From assembly GCA_027491215.1 (NCBI GenBank), contig JAIXWP010000089.1, forward strand, positions 1-60,670: DNA of 60,670 nt, in the 5' to 3' direction. Below the pieces are notes generated by a model. It worked only from the letters and a program-made list of their open reading frames with translations, was not told where the DNA came from and did not search any database. Positions 7,633 through 17,094 of this stretch are shown here, piece by piece. The translations under genes were made by a program, and so were the position numbers. Origin of the DNA: Flavobacteriales bacterium (GTDB taxonomy: Bacteria; Bacteroidota; Bacteroidia; Flavobacteriales_D; Sanyastnellaceae). Every line of letters begins with the position of its first letter. Within the stretch, counting starts at the first letter, position 1.

Positions 7633-8928
7633 TTAGCGTTTTCTGCGCTTAGGCTTTCCTTTTTTATCTACTTTTTTCTTGACATCAAATCTCTGCTTCT
7701 TTTCATGGAAAGCTCCTTTATAATCAGGGTTTTCTAGTTTTTTCTGACGATCGATTTCACGCATTTGATCTTGAAATTCATCAAATGGTGTTTCATGAAT
7801 TTTGATAACTTCAGGCATTGGGATACGCTCAATAGTTTGCTTGATCAATTTCTGAATTTTTCCAATGTGGTATTCTTCGGAAAAATCCATGAAACTAATG
7901 GCGGTACCTGTCTTGAATGCTCGACCTGTTCTACCAATACGGTGAACATAATCTTCATAGTGAGTTGGGATATTGAAATTAATGACATGTGAAACTTCAA
8001 CAACATCAATTCCCCTTGAACTCACATCGGTACTGACAAGAACTCTTACATCTCCGCCCTTGAAATCGTCAATTGCATTTATTCTAGCGTTTTGCCCTTT
8101 ATTGCTGTGGAGCATCCGAATCTCACCGAGCCCCTGCCCTTCCAAGAATTTTGCAATTCCGGTAGCGTGCTCTTTCGATCTTACAAAAACCATTACTCTA
8201 TTGAATTGCTCATCATTTTTCAAAAAATGAAGCAATAAATCGAGCTTTGCTCGAAAGTTTGGAACCTCGTATAAATATTGACTAATACTCTCTGCTGGAG
8301 TTGATTGCGGAGACACCTCGATTCTTTGAGGAAAAAGTAGAAAATTGTCTGCAATTCTCTCTACTTTTTCAGGAAAAGTGGCTGAAAAAAGCAATTGCTG
8401 CTTCTTTTGGGGGATTTTCTCTTGAATTTCTCGCAATTGTGGCCAAAAACCCATATCCATCATTCGATCACATTCATCGATAACCACATGCTTGAATTTT
8501 TTCGGAGCAATTTCTCGCTTCGCATATATCTCCAAGAATCGTCCGGGTGTAGCAATAATGACATCTACGCCTGCAATTAAAGCCTCTATTTGGGTCTTAG
8601 GGCCAATACCACCATAGAGCGCAATACGCTTAATATCAGTGTACTTGGAGAGCTCCTCAAACGTTTTGTCAACTTGAAGTACTAATTCCTTTGTAGGCAC
8701 CAAAATCAAACATCGAGGTTCAGGACCTTGGTGAAACTTCAATATTTGTAATAGCGGAAGGATATAAGCTGCTGTCTTTCCTGTGCCGGTTTGAGCAATT
8801 CCTACCAAATCTTGACCGGCCAAAATGCGCGGTATGGCCTTCTCTTGAATCTCCGTAGGATGCTGATATCCTGCTTCTTCGATTGCATTAAGGAATTGTC
8901 TTGTGAGTTTGAGATCTTCGAAAGTCAT
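7633..8928 (-). CDS. DEAD-box-family RNA helicase with a DECD motif II
   Basis: 431 residues. All superfamily-2 motifs are present: Q motif (HPTEIQEKAIP, 23-33), Walker A AQTGTGKT (45-52), PTKELVLQ, TPGR (127-130), motif II DECD (151-154), SAT (182-184), and in the second RecA domain HRIGRTGR. The tail (about 390-431) is strongly basic (KKQRFDVKKKVDKKGKPKRRKR-like), as in RhlE-type helicases involved in ribosome assembly and RNA turnover. Motif II reads DECD rather than DEAD, known from eukaryotic UAP56/Sub2 but unusual in bacterial RhlE-like proteins. It has its own promoter box 4 bases before the ATG. Confidence 0.95.
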   Translation of the reverse strand: MTFEDLKLTRQFLNAIEEAGYQHPTEIQEKAIPRILAGQDLVGIAQTGTGKTAAYILPLLQILKFHQGPEPRCLILVPTKELVLQVDKTFEELSKYTDIKRIALYGGIGPKTQIEALIAGVDVIIATPGRFLEIYAKREIAPKKFKHVVIDECDRMMDMGFWPQLREIQEKIPQKKQQLLFSATFPEKVERIADNFLLFPQRIEVSPQSTPAESISQYLYEVPNFRAKLDLLLHFLKNDEQFNRVMVFVRSKEHATGIAKFLEGQGLGEIRMLHSNKGQNARINAIDDFKGGDVRVLVSTDVSSRGIDVVEVSHVINFNIPTHYEDYVHRIGRTGRAFKTGTAISFMDFSEEYHIGKIQKLIKQTIERIPMPEVIKIHETPFDEFQDQMREIDRQKKLENPDYKGAFHEKKQRFDVKKKVDKKGKPKRRKR

Positions 8929-8932
8929 GCTG

Positions 8933-8940
8933 CAAAGATA
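8933..8940 (-). promoter_or_regulatory. -7 box TATCTTTG, 4 bases before helicase ATG
   Basis: Perfect TAnnTTTG on the minus strand. The spacer CAGC leads straight into the ATG, so a leaderless transcript is predicted. Confidence 0.65.
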
Positions 8941-8986
8941 CGGTCATTAAATTTTACCTATTTTCGTAGCTTGCTTAACCGTAAAT

Positions 8987-10210
8987 ATGTCCTCCTCACC
9001 AATAGATGTAAATAATTTCGATGACATCCGTCCTTACAACGATGTCGAACTGAAAGAAGCCATCGAAAGGCTCCTTCAGGAACCCATGTTTTATAAGATG
9101 ATGAAATGGGTTTATCCTTCTCTAGGAAAAATGGTCATTCAAGAAATGATGAGAGAAATCGAAACAGTGAAGGATTTTCAAGAGCAAGTGAGTGCTCCTG
9201 CTTTCAAAGTGGTTACTCAACTGACCACCAATGGACTTAGCTACTCTAATTTTGATGAATTAGAACCCAAAAAACCATATCTTTTTTTATCCAACCACCG
9301 TGACATTATTCTAGATAGCGCGCTACTAAATGTCAGCTTGATGGAAAATGGTTTTGACACAACAGAGATTGCAATTGGTGATAATTTATTGCAAACATCT
9401 GCAGTGCGCGATATCGTTCGCGCCAACAAGAATTTTATTGTGAATCGAAATATAAATGCAAGAGAAATTTTCTTCTACTCATTGCGTCTCTCTAATTATA
9501 TACGAAACACTATCACAAATTCTCGCACTTCGATTTGGATCGCTCAGCGCGAAGGAAGAAGTAAGGATGGCGACGACCGAACAGCAAGCGGACTTCTCAA
9601 AATGTTTACAATGAGCAGCGAATCATCAATGGAAGATGCACTGCTTGAACTAAACATCAAGCCGATGTGTGTAAGCTATGAATACGACCCATGTGATATT
9701 TTGAAAGCGAATGAACTTGTTCAGAAAAAGCTTTTTGGAAAATATGAAAAGAAGCCTGGAGAAGATTTTAAAAGTATGATGCGAGGCCTCACTGGTCATA
9801 AAGGGAGAATCAATATTGCTGTTGGCCGAGATATGAACGACGCTATTGAAGAAATGAGAGCAATAGCACATAAAAACGACAAGGTTTTACATCTCGCAAA
9901 TGCTGTAGATGCAGAGATGCACCGTATCTACAAACTCTGGCCTACCAATTACATTGCATACGATCTTCTGCATGGCACTAAAGAATACAAGGACCACTAC
10001 AGTAATATTCAGCGAATTACATTTTCAAATTACATTAGAGGAAATGTGATTAGACTTGGCCTTGTGCGAAGACAACTTGGACTTCCAAAAGAAGGTTATG
10101 GAAAAGCCGTAAAAGAGATTCTTTTGGAAATGTATGCCAACCCAGTATCCAACAAAAAAACGCAGTTGGAAAATTCCAATAAGTTGAACCTTTCTAATTC
10201 TGCTGTCTAA
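8987..10210 (+). CDS. Glycerol-3-phosphate/1-acyl-glycerol-phosphate acyltransferase-like protein
   Basis: 407 residues, no clear membrane segment. Block I of the PlsC superfamily is seen as SNHRDIILDSALL (about residues 96-108), with one more residue between His and Asp than the classical HX4D. Block III is QREGRSKDGDDRTASG (about 185-200), the EGTR-type phosphate-binding motif. A long C-terminal helical region (about 280-407) is extra. Family members move acyl chains onto glycerol phosphates or related alcohols; this large NHRD subgroup has no firmly known substrate that I can name. It is divergent from the helicase and one base ahead of a T9SS protein gene. Confidence 0.8.
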   Translation: MSSSPIDVNNFDDIRPYNDVELKEAIERLLQEPMFYKMMKWVYPSLGKMVIQEMMREIETVKDFQEQVSAPAFKVVTQLTTNGLSYSNFDELEPKKPYLFLSNHRDIILDSALLNVSLMENGFDTTEIAIGDNLLQTSAVRDIVRANKNFIVNRNINAREIFFYSLRLSNYIRNTITNSRTSIWIAQREGRSKDGDDRTASGLLKMFTMSSESSMEDALLELNIKPMCVSYEYDPCDILKANELVQKKLFGKYEKKPGEDFKSMMRGLTGHKGRINIAVGRDMNDAIEEMRAIAHKNDKVLHLANAVDAEMHRIYKLWPTNYIAYDLLHGTKEYKDHYSNIQRITFSNYIRGNVIRLGLVRRQLGLPKEGYGKAVKEILLEMYANPVSNKKTQLENSNKLNLSNSAV

Positions 10211-10211
10211 T

Positions 10212-12158
10212 ATGCCCAGGTTTATAATAGTTACAATATTCATATTGATCTCTCAAATATTACAAGCACAGTGCACGGCTTGTTTTGAAGAGAACGACGT
10301 GATTGTTAACGGTAATTTTTCTGATGGCAATACAGGATTTTCTACAGATCTAAACCCTGGTAGTGGGTTCTTTTGTCCTCTTTGTCCTGAAGGTACTTAT
10401 GCTCTTGGCACTTATGCATTCTTTTTTCACAGCGACTTTATTGGACAAGATCACACTACTGGAAGTGGTGATTTCTTCATCGCTAATGCTGCTGCTCAAG
10501 AAGGAATAAATATCTGGTGTCAAACAGTAACTGTTGCACCTCAAACAGATTACACTTTTTCATTTTGGGTGAGAGATGTGACTAATAATTCTGACCAACA
10601 TCCCCTAGCAATTCTACAAGCGAATTTCAACGGAACTCTAGTTGGATCAAGTATCCAAGCTTATGGAGGATGGCAAGAAAATACATTTGTTTGGAATAGC
10701 GGAACAGAAACCACTGTAGACATTTGTATCCAAAATTTTCAGAGTAATCCTGGCGGAAATGATTTTGGACTCGACGATATCAGTATGACTGCATGTGAGC
10801 CAATCACCCTGCTCCATACAGCGAATGCAGGAGCTGACGTTGTTGTTTGTAGCGGAGAAAGCATCCAAATTGGAAGTACCAACCACCAAGGTTATAATTA
10901 TACTTGGAACAATGGCCAAAACCTTTCTAGCATATCTACCTCCTCACCTACCTTCTCCTATATCAATAGCAGTGCACAAGATGTAGTTTTTAACTACGAA
11001 GTAACCACTGACTCTGCAGGAGTCGGATGTATTACAACCGACATCATTCAAGTCACAGTCCGTCCGGCATTTTCTTTTTCTCTTGGAAATGATCTTCAGA
11101 TTTGTACCGGAGAAACCTACACGCTGAATGCAGGAGATACTTGGGACAGCGTAGTTTGGAGCGATAACTCAACGAGCTCCACTTACTCCTCTAACGTAGC
11201 ACAAACCGTGGAAGCCATTGTGACTTTATACGGGTGTGAACTAACTGATGAGCTTACCATTTCTCAAGTTTCGCTTCCATCAATTGATTTGGGGCCAGAC
11301 CAAGCGATTTGTGAATCAAACATCCCTCTAACTATTGATGCGGGTGTGATTGGAGACTGGTCTACTGGAGTCACAGCCTCATCTATAGAAGTTTCTCAAA
11401 GTGGCACCTTCATCATCACTTATCAATTTCAAAACTGCAACGTTTCAGATGAAATTAATATCACTGTGGATACTCAACCTGAGGTTCAAATTCCAGACAA
11501 TGTCATTTTGTGCGAAGGATCTACGATAACACTGACAAGTAATCTTTCAGGAACATGGTCGAATGGAACTGTTGGGACCTCAACGGTAGTTAGCGAGCCT
11601 GGTATTTACAGTATTCAAGTTGTGAATGGAGAGTGTACCGATATAGACGGGAGCACCGTAACATTAATGCTGCCTCCAACAGTTGATTTAGGTCCTGATG
11701 TCACAATATGTGATGATCAATTTGCATCTTTTGATGCTACTTTCTCTGAAAATACAACCTCGTACTCTTGGAGTAATCAAGCGACAGCTTCAATGATCTT
11801 GGTTAATGAGCCCGGCATTTATGAAGTAACGTTAGAAAATGCGTGTGGAACTGCATCCGATGAAGTCGCACTCGAAACGACAATTTGTGGCTGGAATATA
11901 TTCGTGCCAAGTGCATTTACACCAAATGGTGATGAAATAAACGACGCGTGGAGTGTTAAGGGCTACAATGTATCCAACTTAAAAGTAACTGTTTACAATA
12001 GATTTGGCGATATGATTTGGGAAACTGAGGCGTTTGAAGATGAATGGCGCCCAGATCCATTACAGATTGGCGATGACGCCTATAATTACAGAATTGAAGG
12101 AATTACATATTTGGGCGAAAACATTGTTCAACACGGATATGTGAGATTGCTCAAGTAG
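10212..12158 (+). CDS. Secreted multidomain protein with T9SS type-B sorting domain
   Basis: 648 residues. A signal peptide ends at about residue 20 (LQAQ). Residues about 25-195 form a carbohydrate-binding-like beta sandwich (NGNFSDGNTGFSTDL, then a GLDDIS end), the pattern of discoidin/CBM-like domains in gliding-associated proteins. From about 200 to 560 there are four or five Ig/PKD-like repeats, each with the pattern V-D-L-G-P-D-x-x-I-C. The C-terminal ~90 residues, starting FVPSAFTPNGDEINDAW, are a type-B sorting domain (gliding-motility-associated CTD), so the protein should be exported by T9SS to the cell surface. The start codon is one base after the acyltransferase stop. The ligand is unknown. 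Confidence 0.88.
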   Translation: MPRFIIVTIFILISQILQAQCTACFEENDVIVNGNFSDGNTGFSTDLNPGSGFFCPLCPEGTYALGTYAFFFHSDFIGQDHTTGSGDFFIANAAAQEGINIWCQTVTVAPQTDYTFSFWVRDVTNNSDQHPLAILQANFNGTLVGSSIQAYGGWQENTFVWNSGTETTVDICIQNFQSNPGGNDFGLDDISMTACEPITLLHTANAGADVVVCSGESIQIGSTNHQGYNYTWNNGQNLSSISTSSPTFSYINSSAQDVVFNYEVTTDSAGVGCITTDIIQVTVRPAFSFSLGNDLQICTGETYTLNAGDTWDSVVWSDNSTSSTYSSNVAQTVEAIVTLYGCELTDELTISQVSLPSIDLGPDQAICESNIPLTIDAGVIGDWSTGVTASSIEVSQSGTFIITYQFQNCNVSDEINITVDTQPEVQIPDNVILCEGSTITLTSNLSGTWSNGTVGTSTVVSEPGIYSIQVVNGECTDIDGSTVTLMLPPTVDLGPDVTICDDQFASFDATFSENTTSYSWSNQATASMILVNEPGIYEVTLENACGTASDEVALETTICGWNIFVPSAFTPNGDEINDAWSVKGYNVSNLKVTVYNRFGDMIWETEAFEDEWRPDPLQIGDDAYNYRIEGITYLGENIVQHGYVRLLK

Positions 12159-12163
12159 TTATT

Positions 12164-12171
12164 TACATTTG
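12164..12171 (+). promoter_or_regulatory. -7 box TACATTTG upstream of accD
   Basis: Perfect TAnnTTTG placed 24 bases before the accD ATG, in the short gap after the T9SS gene. It is a likely promoter of the accD-phosphatase pair. Confidence 0.55.
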
Positions 12172-12195
12172 CCCCACCAATTTAATATTTAGAAA

Positions 12196-13047
12196 ATGAG
12201 CTGGTTTAAAAGAATAAAGACAGGTATTACCACAAAAAGTATTGAGAAGAAGGAGATTCCAGAAGGATTGTGGTACCAATGTCCAGAATGTAAAAACGTA
12301 ATGACAGCGGAACAGCATGCTGAAAATAATTGGGTATGCGATAAGTGCGAACATCATGAAAAAATTGGATCTAGAGAGTACTTCTACATCCTCTTTGATG
12401 AGCAAGAATATGAAGAAGTCGCTGAGAATTTGATCAGCGGTGACCCTCTTGAATTTACTGATACCAAAAATTATAAGGATCGTATCAAATCAACTATTGC
12501 TAAGACTGGTTTGAAAGACGCCATTCGCGTCGCTATGGGAGAAATCAACGGTGAAAAAGCTGTTATTGCCTGTATGGATTTCGGATTTATCGGCGGATCA
12601 ATGGGATCAGTTGTAGGAGAGAAATTCGCTATTGGCGTAGATGCTGCTATCAAAAATGAATGCGCATTCATATGCATTAGTAAGAGCGGCGGTGCTCGTA
12701 TGATGGAAGCTGGATATTCATTGATGCAAATGGCAAAAACTTCAGCAAAGCTTACTTTGCTCGCCGACAAAGGTTTGCCGTATGTCTCTATCTTGACTAA
12801 CCCTACCACTGGTGGTGTTACCGCATCCTATGCAATGCTTGGAGACATCAATATCGCTGAACCTAAAGCTTTGATCGGTTTTGCCGGACCTCGTGTTGTA
12901 AAAGAGACCATTGGTAAAGATTTACCTGAAGGTTTCCAAAGTGCGGAGTTTGTTCTAGAACATGGATTCTTGGATTACATAGTTGGACGTAAGGAGCTAA
13001 AAGATAAACTAGCTCTTTCGCTCAAAATGTTTTCTCCAAAAGCATAA
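12196..13047 (+). CDS. accD: Acetyl-CoA carboxylase carboxyltransferase subunit beta
   Basis: 283 residues. The N-terminal four-cysteine zinc ribbon is clear (Cys 29, 32, 48, 51: CPEC and CDKC). The carboxyltransferase core follows, with [12 protein letters not shown] (about 156-167), the [17 protein letters not shown] block and the IGFAGPRVV block that form the crotonase-fold active site with AccA. It catalyses the transfer of carboxyl from biotin to acetyl-CoA, giving malonyl-CoA for fatty-acid synthesis in the cytoplasm. accA and accBC are not in the window. The gene is followed 2 bases later by a phosphatase gene in the same operon. Confidence 0.97.
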   Translation: MSWFKRIKTGITTKSIEKKEIPEGLWYQCPECKNVMTAEQHAENNWVCDKCEHHEKIGSREYFYILFDEQEYEEVAENLISGDPLEFTDTKNYKDRIKSTIAKTGLKDAIRVAMGEINGEKAVIACMDFGFIGGSMGSVVGEKFAIGVDAAIKNECAFICISKSGGARMMEAGYSLMQMAKTSAKLTLLADKGLPYVSILTNPTTGGVTASYAMLGDINIAEPKALIGFAGPRVVKETIGKDLPEGFQSAEFVLEHGFLDYIVGRKELKDKLALSLKMFSPKA

Positions 13048-13049
13048 AT

Positions 13050-13502
13050 ATGAAAGTTCTGATGGTGTGTCTTGGGAATATTTGTCGCTCTCCAATTGCG
13101 GAAGGCGTTCTCAGACACATCTCAGAGGAAAGAGGAATTAAATTAGAAATTGATTCCGCGGGAACTAGCGGCTATCATGCAGGGGAGCAACCCGACGCTC
13201 GTGCAATGAAGTGTTTAAAGCATCACGAAATTGACATAAGCAATCAGCTTTGTAGACAAATTAAATCTTCGGATTTTGAATACTTCGATAAAATCTTTGC
13301 GATGGATCGAAGTAACTTGAAAGATTTGTTGAGTATGTGTCCAGAGGAAAAATGGAAGTCTAAAATTTCATTGTTTCTTCATTTCGAAGATGATGTTCAC
13401 CGACAAATTGTTCCAGACCCTTATTACGGTGGAGAACACGACTTTGAACGTGTTTACGAATTGGCTATTAAAGGTTCAGAGCATTTTTTGAATTTGCAGT
13501 AG
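13050..13502 (+). CDS. Low-molecular-weight protein-tyrosine phosphatase
   Basis: 150 residues, the usual length. The catalytic P-loop CLGNICRS sits at residues 7-14 (Cys 7 nucleophile, Arg 13), followed by PIAEGVLRH. The general-acid Asp is in PDPYYGG (about residue 117). Such enzymes dephosphorylate tyrosine kinases of polysaccharide export (Wzb) or arginine-phosphorylated proteins; no partner kinase is nearby. It starts 2 bases after accD and is very likely in the same transcript, which says little about its target. Confidence 0.93.
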   Translation: MKVLMVCLGNICRSPIAEGVLRHISEERGIKLEIDSAGTSGYHAGEQPDARAMKCLKHHEIDISNQLCRQIKSSDFEYFDKIFAMDRSNLKDLLSMCPEEKWKSKISLFLHFEDDVHRQIVPDPYYGGEHDFERVYELAIKGSEHFLNLQ

Positions 13503-13549
13503 TTTTAAACCTATTGGAAATTAACGAGTCTTCTCCTAAAATAAACACC

Positions 13550-14356
13550 ATGACTAAAATGAAATTACTAAGCTTTGCAGCTATTTTGCTTGCATTCATA
13601 TTTGTTGGATGCAAAAAAGACAAGGAAGAAATCACACTATTTGATGACACGCTATATGGTCAAGAAAGTACGTCTGCATATGCAGAGAAAAGTATTTCTG
13701 ACGATGAAGATGCGCTTACGCTTCGATCTGGAAGTGGAGATTGCAATGGACTATATGTCAACTCTTGTGCGGTTATTACCGAAGACAATTCGACCTTCCC
13801 AAAAACCATCACCATTGATTACGGCACCGGTTGTACCGATTGGCAAGGAAGAACAAAGACCGGTAAAATCTTCATTCATTTGACTGATTCGTTAATTCAT
13901 GAAAATGCTGTAAGAACGGTCACTTTCGAGAACTTCACAGTGAACGGAATTTCTATCTCTGGATCTAGAACTACCACCAATATTGGATTAAACGCAAACA
14001 ATCAAATGGTGTTCAATCGAATAATCGACACCGATATCTCAAATGGCAATGGTACATTCCAACGAAACTTTAACGAGCAAATCACGTGGGTTAGTGGATT
14101 CAATAATGACTTCTGTGGAGATAACGTACTTTCAATTACTGGAGAAGGTTCTGTAACTAGACCGAGCGGTGTGCTTATTCCGAGAGAAATAGTGACACCC
14201 TTAGTATATGATCAAAGCTGTGGCTATATCATTTCAGGAGTTATAGAAATTTACTCGCTACAAGGCGTGTGGAGTGTCAATTACGGAGATGGTAATTGTG
14301 ACAACAACATCACCATAACGCGACCGAATGGAACCATCGTTCAAGCAACATTATAA
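13550..14356 (+). CDS. Hypothetical lipoprotein
   Basis: 268 residues from the ATG at 13550; an upstream in-frame TTG at 13514 would put extra residues before the signal peptide and is rejected. Lipobox FVGC after a hydrophobic stretch, modified Cys at about residue 21, then a charged KKDKEE linker. The mature part is Thr/Asn/Gly rich and beta-type, with DYGTGCTDWQGRTKTGKI and four to six cysteines that may form disulfides outside the cytoplasm. I do not recognise the family by name, although lipoproteins with this IDYGTGC-type motif recur in Flavobacteriales. It ends at a strong terminator. Confidence 0.75.
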   Translation: MTKMKLLSFAAILLAFIFVGCKKDKEEITLFDDTLYGQESTSAYAEKSISDDEDALTLRSGSGDCNGLYVNSCAVITEDNSTFPKTITIDYGTGCTDWQGRTKTGKIFIHLTDSLIHENAVRTVTFENFTVNGISISGSRTTTNIGLNANNQMVFNRIIDTDISNGNGTFQRNFNEQITWVSGFNNDFCGDNVLSITGEGSVTRPSGVLIPREIVTPLVYDQSCGYIISGVIEIYSLQGVWSVNYGDGNCDNNITITRPNGTIVQATL

Positions 14357-14358
14357 TT

Positions 14359-14380
14359 AAAAGGGCTTCGGCCCTTTTTT
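14359..14380 (+). terminator. Rho-independent terminator after the lipoprotein gene
   Basis: Stem AAAGGGC with UUCG tetraloop and GCCCTTT, followed by TTT. It ends the transcript of the 13550-14356 gene. Confidence 0.9.
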
Positions 14381-14427
14381 CTTGCAACTCTTTTCCCTTA
14401 AATTGCATCTCAATCTAAAGCCCCACC

Positions 14428-16374
14428 ATGAGAATACTTTGCGCTGCAGTTACGTTGACACTGCTTTCTTTTTCGAGCGTTGTCAAGGCACAATCAAATT
14501 ATTTTTTGAATGGAAATGCACAAGCAATTGGGGGAGATTGCTATCAGCTCACCTCAGCATTTCCTACTCAAAATGGAACTGTTTGGTATGCGGACCAGTT
14601 GGATCTTAACGATCCATTTTCGCTTCAGTTCACAATGAATTTTGGTGATCTCGATGTCAATGGTGCTGATGGGATTTGCTTTGTTCTTCAAACAGTGGGT
14701 ACAGCTGCTATTGGCACTAGTGGCGGTGGAATGGGATATCAAAACTTTGGGACATCATTGGGAATTGAGTTCGATACTTGGCAAAATGGTGATTTTGGTG
14801 ATCCTTTTGAGGATCACGTTGCCATTGAGATCAATGGAGATATCAACCACAATTCTTCTGGAAACATTGCCGGTCCGGTTCAAATTGATCCATTCGATGC
14901 GAACGTTGAAGATGGTGAAAATCACATCGTTCAAATAACTTGGGATCCTACCACCCAGTTGATCCAAGTGTACTTTGATTGTGTTTTTAGACTTCAGGGA
15001 AACATAGACATCATCAACTCAATATTCAATGGTAATAGCCTTGTTTATTGGGGCTTCACTGCGGCAACTGGAGGATCTGTAAACAATCAAACAGTTTGCC
15101 TAGAAGAGAACATATTAAATATTGGTAATCAAGTAGAAGTCTGCACCGGTGGGTCAATTGAGCTTAGCGTTGGCAATAGCTTGGATGGCTCTTATAGTTG
15201 GACTCCAGTAGACTACTTAGATGATCCTGCTTCCGCAACACCTATCGCTGCTCCTCCATCTGATATCACATACAGCGTTACTTATACAGACTTATGCGGT
15301 GTTGACCAAACATCAGAAATCCAAGTACTAGTTGAAGATCTCAACTTATCCATTTCAACTCCTGATCAACTGACTTGTGATAATGAACAAGAAACGGTTA
15401 CGGGTTCTATCAATTTTGACTTCGATGTGAATTATACATGGACCTTCAATAACGCTTCATCAGGAGGATTAAATGTTTCCAACTTCAATATCACATCGCC
15501 TGGCGTCTATACAGTGGAAGTCAACTATCAGAATCAATGTTTTGATGAAATAGAATTTGAAGTTACTGGTGACTTCACCACTTATCCTGCAATTGCTGGC
15601 TCAAATCAAAACATTACTTGTACGGAAGAAGAAATTATCCTTACAGCATCACAAATCAATTCTAATGCAGTTTATGGTTGGGCTATTGGAGCTAACCTAG
15701 TATCTAATACAAGTTCTTACACAGCAACCAATCCTGGTATATACACCTTGGCGGTGCTCAATCCAGATAACGGTTGCGTAGCAACCGATCAAGTAACTAT
15801 TGGAATTGACATTACACCTCCTTCGATCTTCATTCCACAGCAAGACACTTTAGATTGTCAATTGCGAAGCTTTCCAATAGCAGACATCGCAATTACCGAT
15901 GCGGATAACTATTCAATAGACTGGGATAATTTCACAGGATATCCAATGACCGACACCACGCTCATCTACCCTATTATTTCAGGTCCTGGTTATTATGAAA
16001 TCACCGTGACATCAGAAGATAATGGTTGTGAAGCAACAGCAGGAATAAACATTATAGCGGATGAATACTTCTTCATCAATTTAGAGTTCATGCGCTTTCC
16101 AAATATTGTTACTGCAAATGGTGATGGCCTGAATAAAGATTGGAAACCATTTCTTTCTTACAATACAAATTTGAATATTCTCGACTTATTCAGCACGTAT
16201 GAAATGACTGTTTTCAATCGTTGGGGTCAAGAATTGTACACCACGTCTAAACCTACTGCCTATCGACCTTCTGAAGAAGTGCCTGGGGTTTATTACTACA
16301 TTTTCAATTATGATATCACTTGTGGTATCCGTAAGTCTGGCACTATTGAAGGCACCATTCAGATTGTAGAGTAA
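14428..16374 (+). CDS. Secreted L-type-lectin-like protein with T9SS type-B sorting domain
   Basis: 648 residues. Signal peptide to about residue 22 (VVKAQ). Residues about 25-230 are a legume/L-type lectin domain: YQLTSAFPTQNGTVWY, DGICFVLQ, SLGIEFDTWQNGD, DHVAIEINGD and VYWGFTAATGG are its usual blocks, with the acidic calcium and sugar site residues in FDTW and D-H. Four Ig/PKD-like repeats with paired cysteines follow (about 235-545). The C-terminal 90 residues are a divergent type-B sorting domain: FPNIVTANGDGLNKDW replaces the usual TPNGDGxND, then YEMTVFNRWGQELY. It is predicted to be T9SS-exported and surface-displayed, possibly binding glycans. It has the same length as the 10212 protein but a different N-terminus. 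Confidence 0.88.
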   Translation: MRILCAAVTLTLLSFSSVVKAQSNYFLNGNAQAIGGDCYQLTSAFPTQNGTVWYADQLDLNDPFSLQFTMNFGDLDVNGADGICFVLQTVGTAAIGTSGGGMGYQNFGTSLGIEFDTWQNGDFGDPFEDHVAIEINGDINHNSSGNIAGPVQIDPFDANVEDGENHIVQITWDPTTQLIQVYFDCVFRLQGNIDIINSIFNGNSLVYWGFTAATGGSVNNQTVCLEENILNIGNQVEVCTGGSIELSVGNSLDGSYSWTPVDYLDDPASATPIAAPPSDITYSVTYTDLCGVDQTSEIQVLVEDLNLSISTPDQLTCDNEQETVTGSINFDFDVNYTWTFNNASSGGLNVSNFNITSPGVYTVEVNYQNQCFDEIEFEVTGDFTTYPAIAGSNQNITCTEEEIILTASQINSNAVYGWAIGANLVSNTSSYTATNPGIYTLAVLNPDNGCVATDQVTIGIDITPPSIFIPQQDTLDCQLRSFPIADIAITDADNYSIDWDNFTGYPMTDTTLIYPIISGPGYYEITVTSEDNGCEATAGINIIADEYFFINLEFMRFPNIVTANGDGLNKDWKPFLSYNTNLNILDLFSTYEMTVFNRWGQELYTTSKPTAYRPSEEVPGVYYYIFNYDITCGIRKSGTIEGTIQIVE

Positions 16375-17037
16375 CTACCATTGAATTTCGGCAAGACCTT
16401 TTTCTCTTAATATTCTATTTGTTTCGGAAAAATGGCCACATCCTTCAAATCCGCGGTAGACAGACAAAGGAGATGGATGTGAAGTTTCTAGAACTACATG
16501 CTTATCGAGATTGATTAGCTTCTTTTTAATGATGGCTTTGTTACCCCAAAGCAGAAAGATTACGTTATCTTTCTTTTGGCTTATTGCTGTAATCACAGCA
16601 TCTGTAAACAGTTCCCACCCCATATTTTTATGGCTATCAGCTTTCCCTTCTTCTACAGACAAAACCGTATTTAGAAGCAGTACACCCTGATTTGCCCAAC
16701 GCTCTAAGCTTCCTGAATTTGGGATCGGAATACCGAGATCCCTTTTTATTTCTTTGAAAATATTTTGCAGTGATGGTGGATACTGAACACGATCATTCAC
16801 GCTAAATGCCAAGCCATGTGCTTGCCCTTTTCCATGATAAGGGTCTTGCCCTAAAATGACAACCTTCAACTCACTCAATGGACATTTTTCGAAAGCCGTA
16901 TAAATTTCATTGATTGATGGAAAACATGTGACTTCTTGATAGCGCTTTTCAATGAATGAATTCAGTTTAATAAAATACTCTTGATCACATTGATGCTTCA
17001 ATAGCTCAAACCAATCTTTGTCTTGAATGAAATTCAT
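16375..17037 (-). CDS. ung: Uracil-DNA glycosylase (family 1)
   Basis: 220 residues from the ATG at 17037. The open frame extends to 17079, but that extension runs through the terminator hairpin of the upstream gene and is not expected to be coding. Catalytic motif A is GQDPYHG (63-69, Asp 65) and motif B is HPSPLS (His 187), with the usual LLLNTVLSVEEG block. It removes uracil from DNA in base-excision repair. The stop codon is one base from the stop of the convergent lectin gene, with no terminator between them, so the two 3' ends meet directly. Confidence 0.97.
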   Translation of the reverse strand: MNFIQDKDWFELLKHQCDQEYFIKLNSFIEKRYQEVTCFPSINEIYTAFEKCPLSELKVVILGQDPYHGKGQAHGLAFSVNDRVQYPPSLQNIFKEIKRDLGIPIPNSGSLERWANQGVLLLNTVLSVEEGKADSHKNMGWELFTDAVITAISQKKDNVIFLLWGNKAIIKKKLINLDKHVVLETSHPSPLSVYRGFEGCGHFSETNRILREKGLAEIQW

Positions 17038-17049
17038 TTTGCAAAAATA

Positions 17050-17076
17050 AAAAGGCCTCCTATTAGGAGGCCTTTT
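17050..17076 (-). terminator. Terminator after the Lys-C-like protease gene
   Basis: 11-bp stem AAAAGGCCTCC / GGAGGCCTTTT with loop TATTA. It ends the minus-strand protease transcript just before the ung start codon. Confidence 0.88.
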
Positions 17077-17094
17077 CATATCGTTAGTTACAAA

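Noticed and set aside
16375-17079. Longer ung start at 17079
   Set aside because: The extra 14 codons run through the terminator hairpin at 17050-17076 and Ung homology begins at the ATG at 17037.
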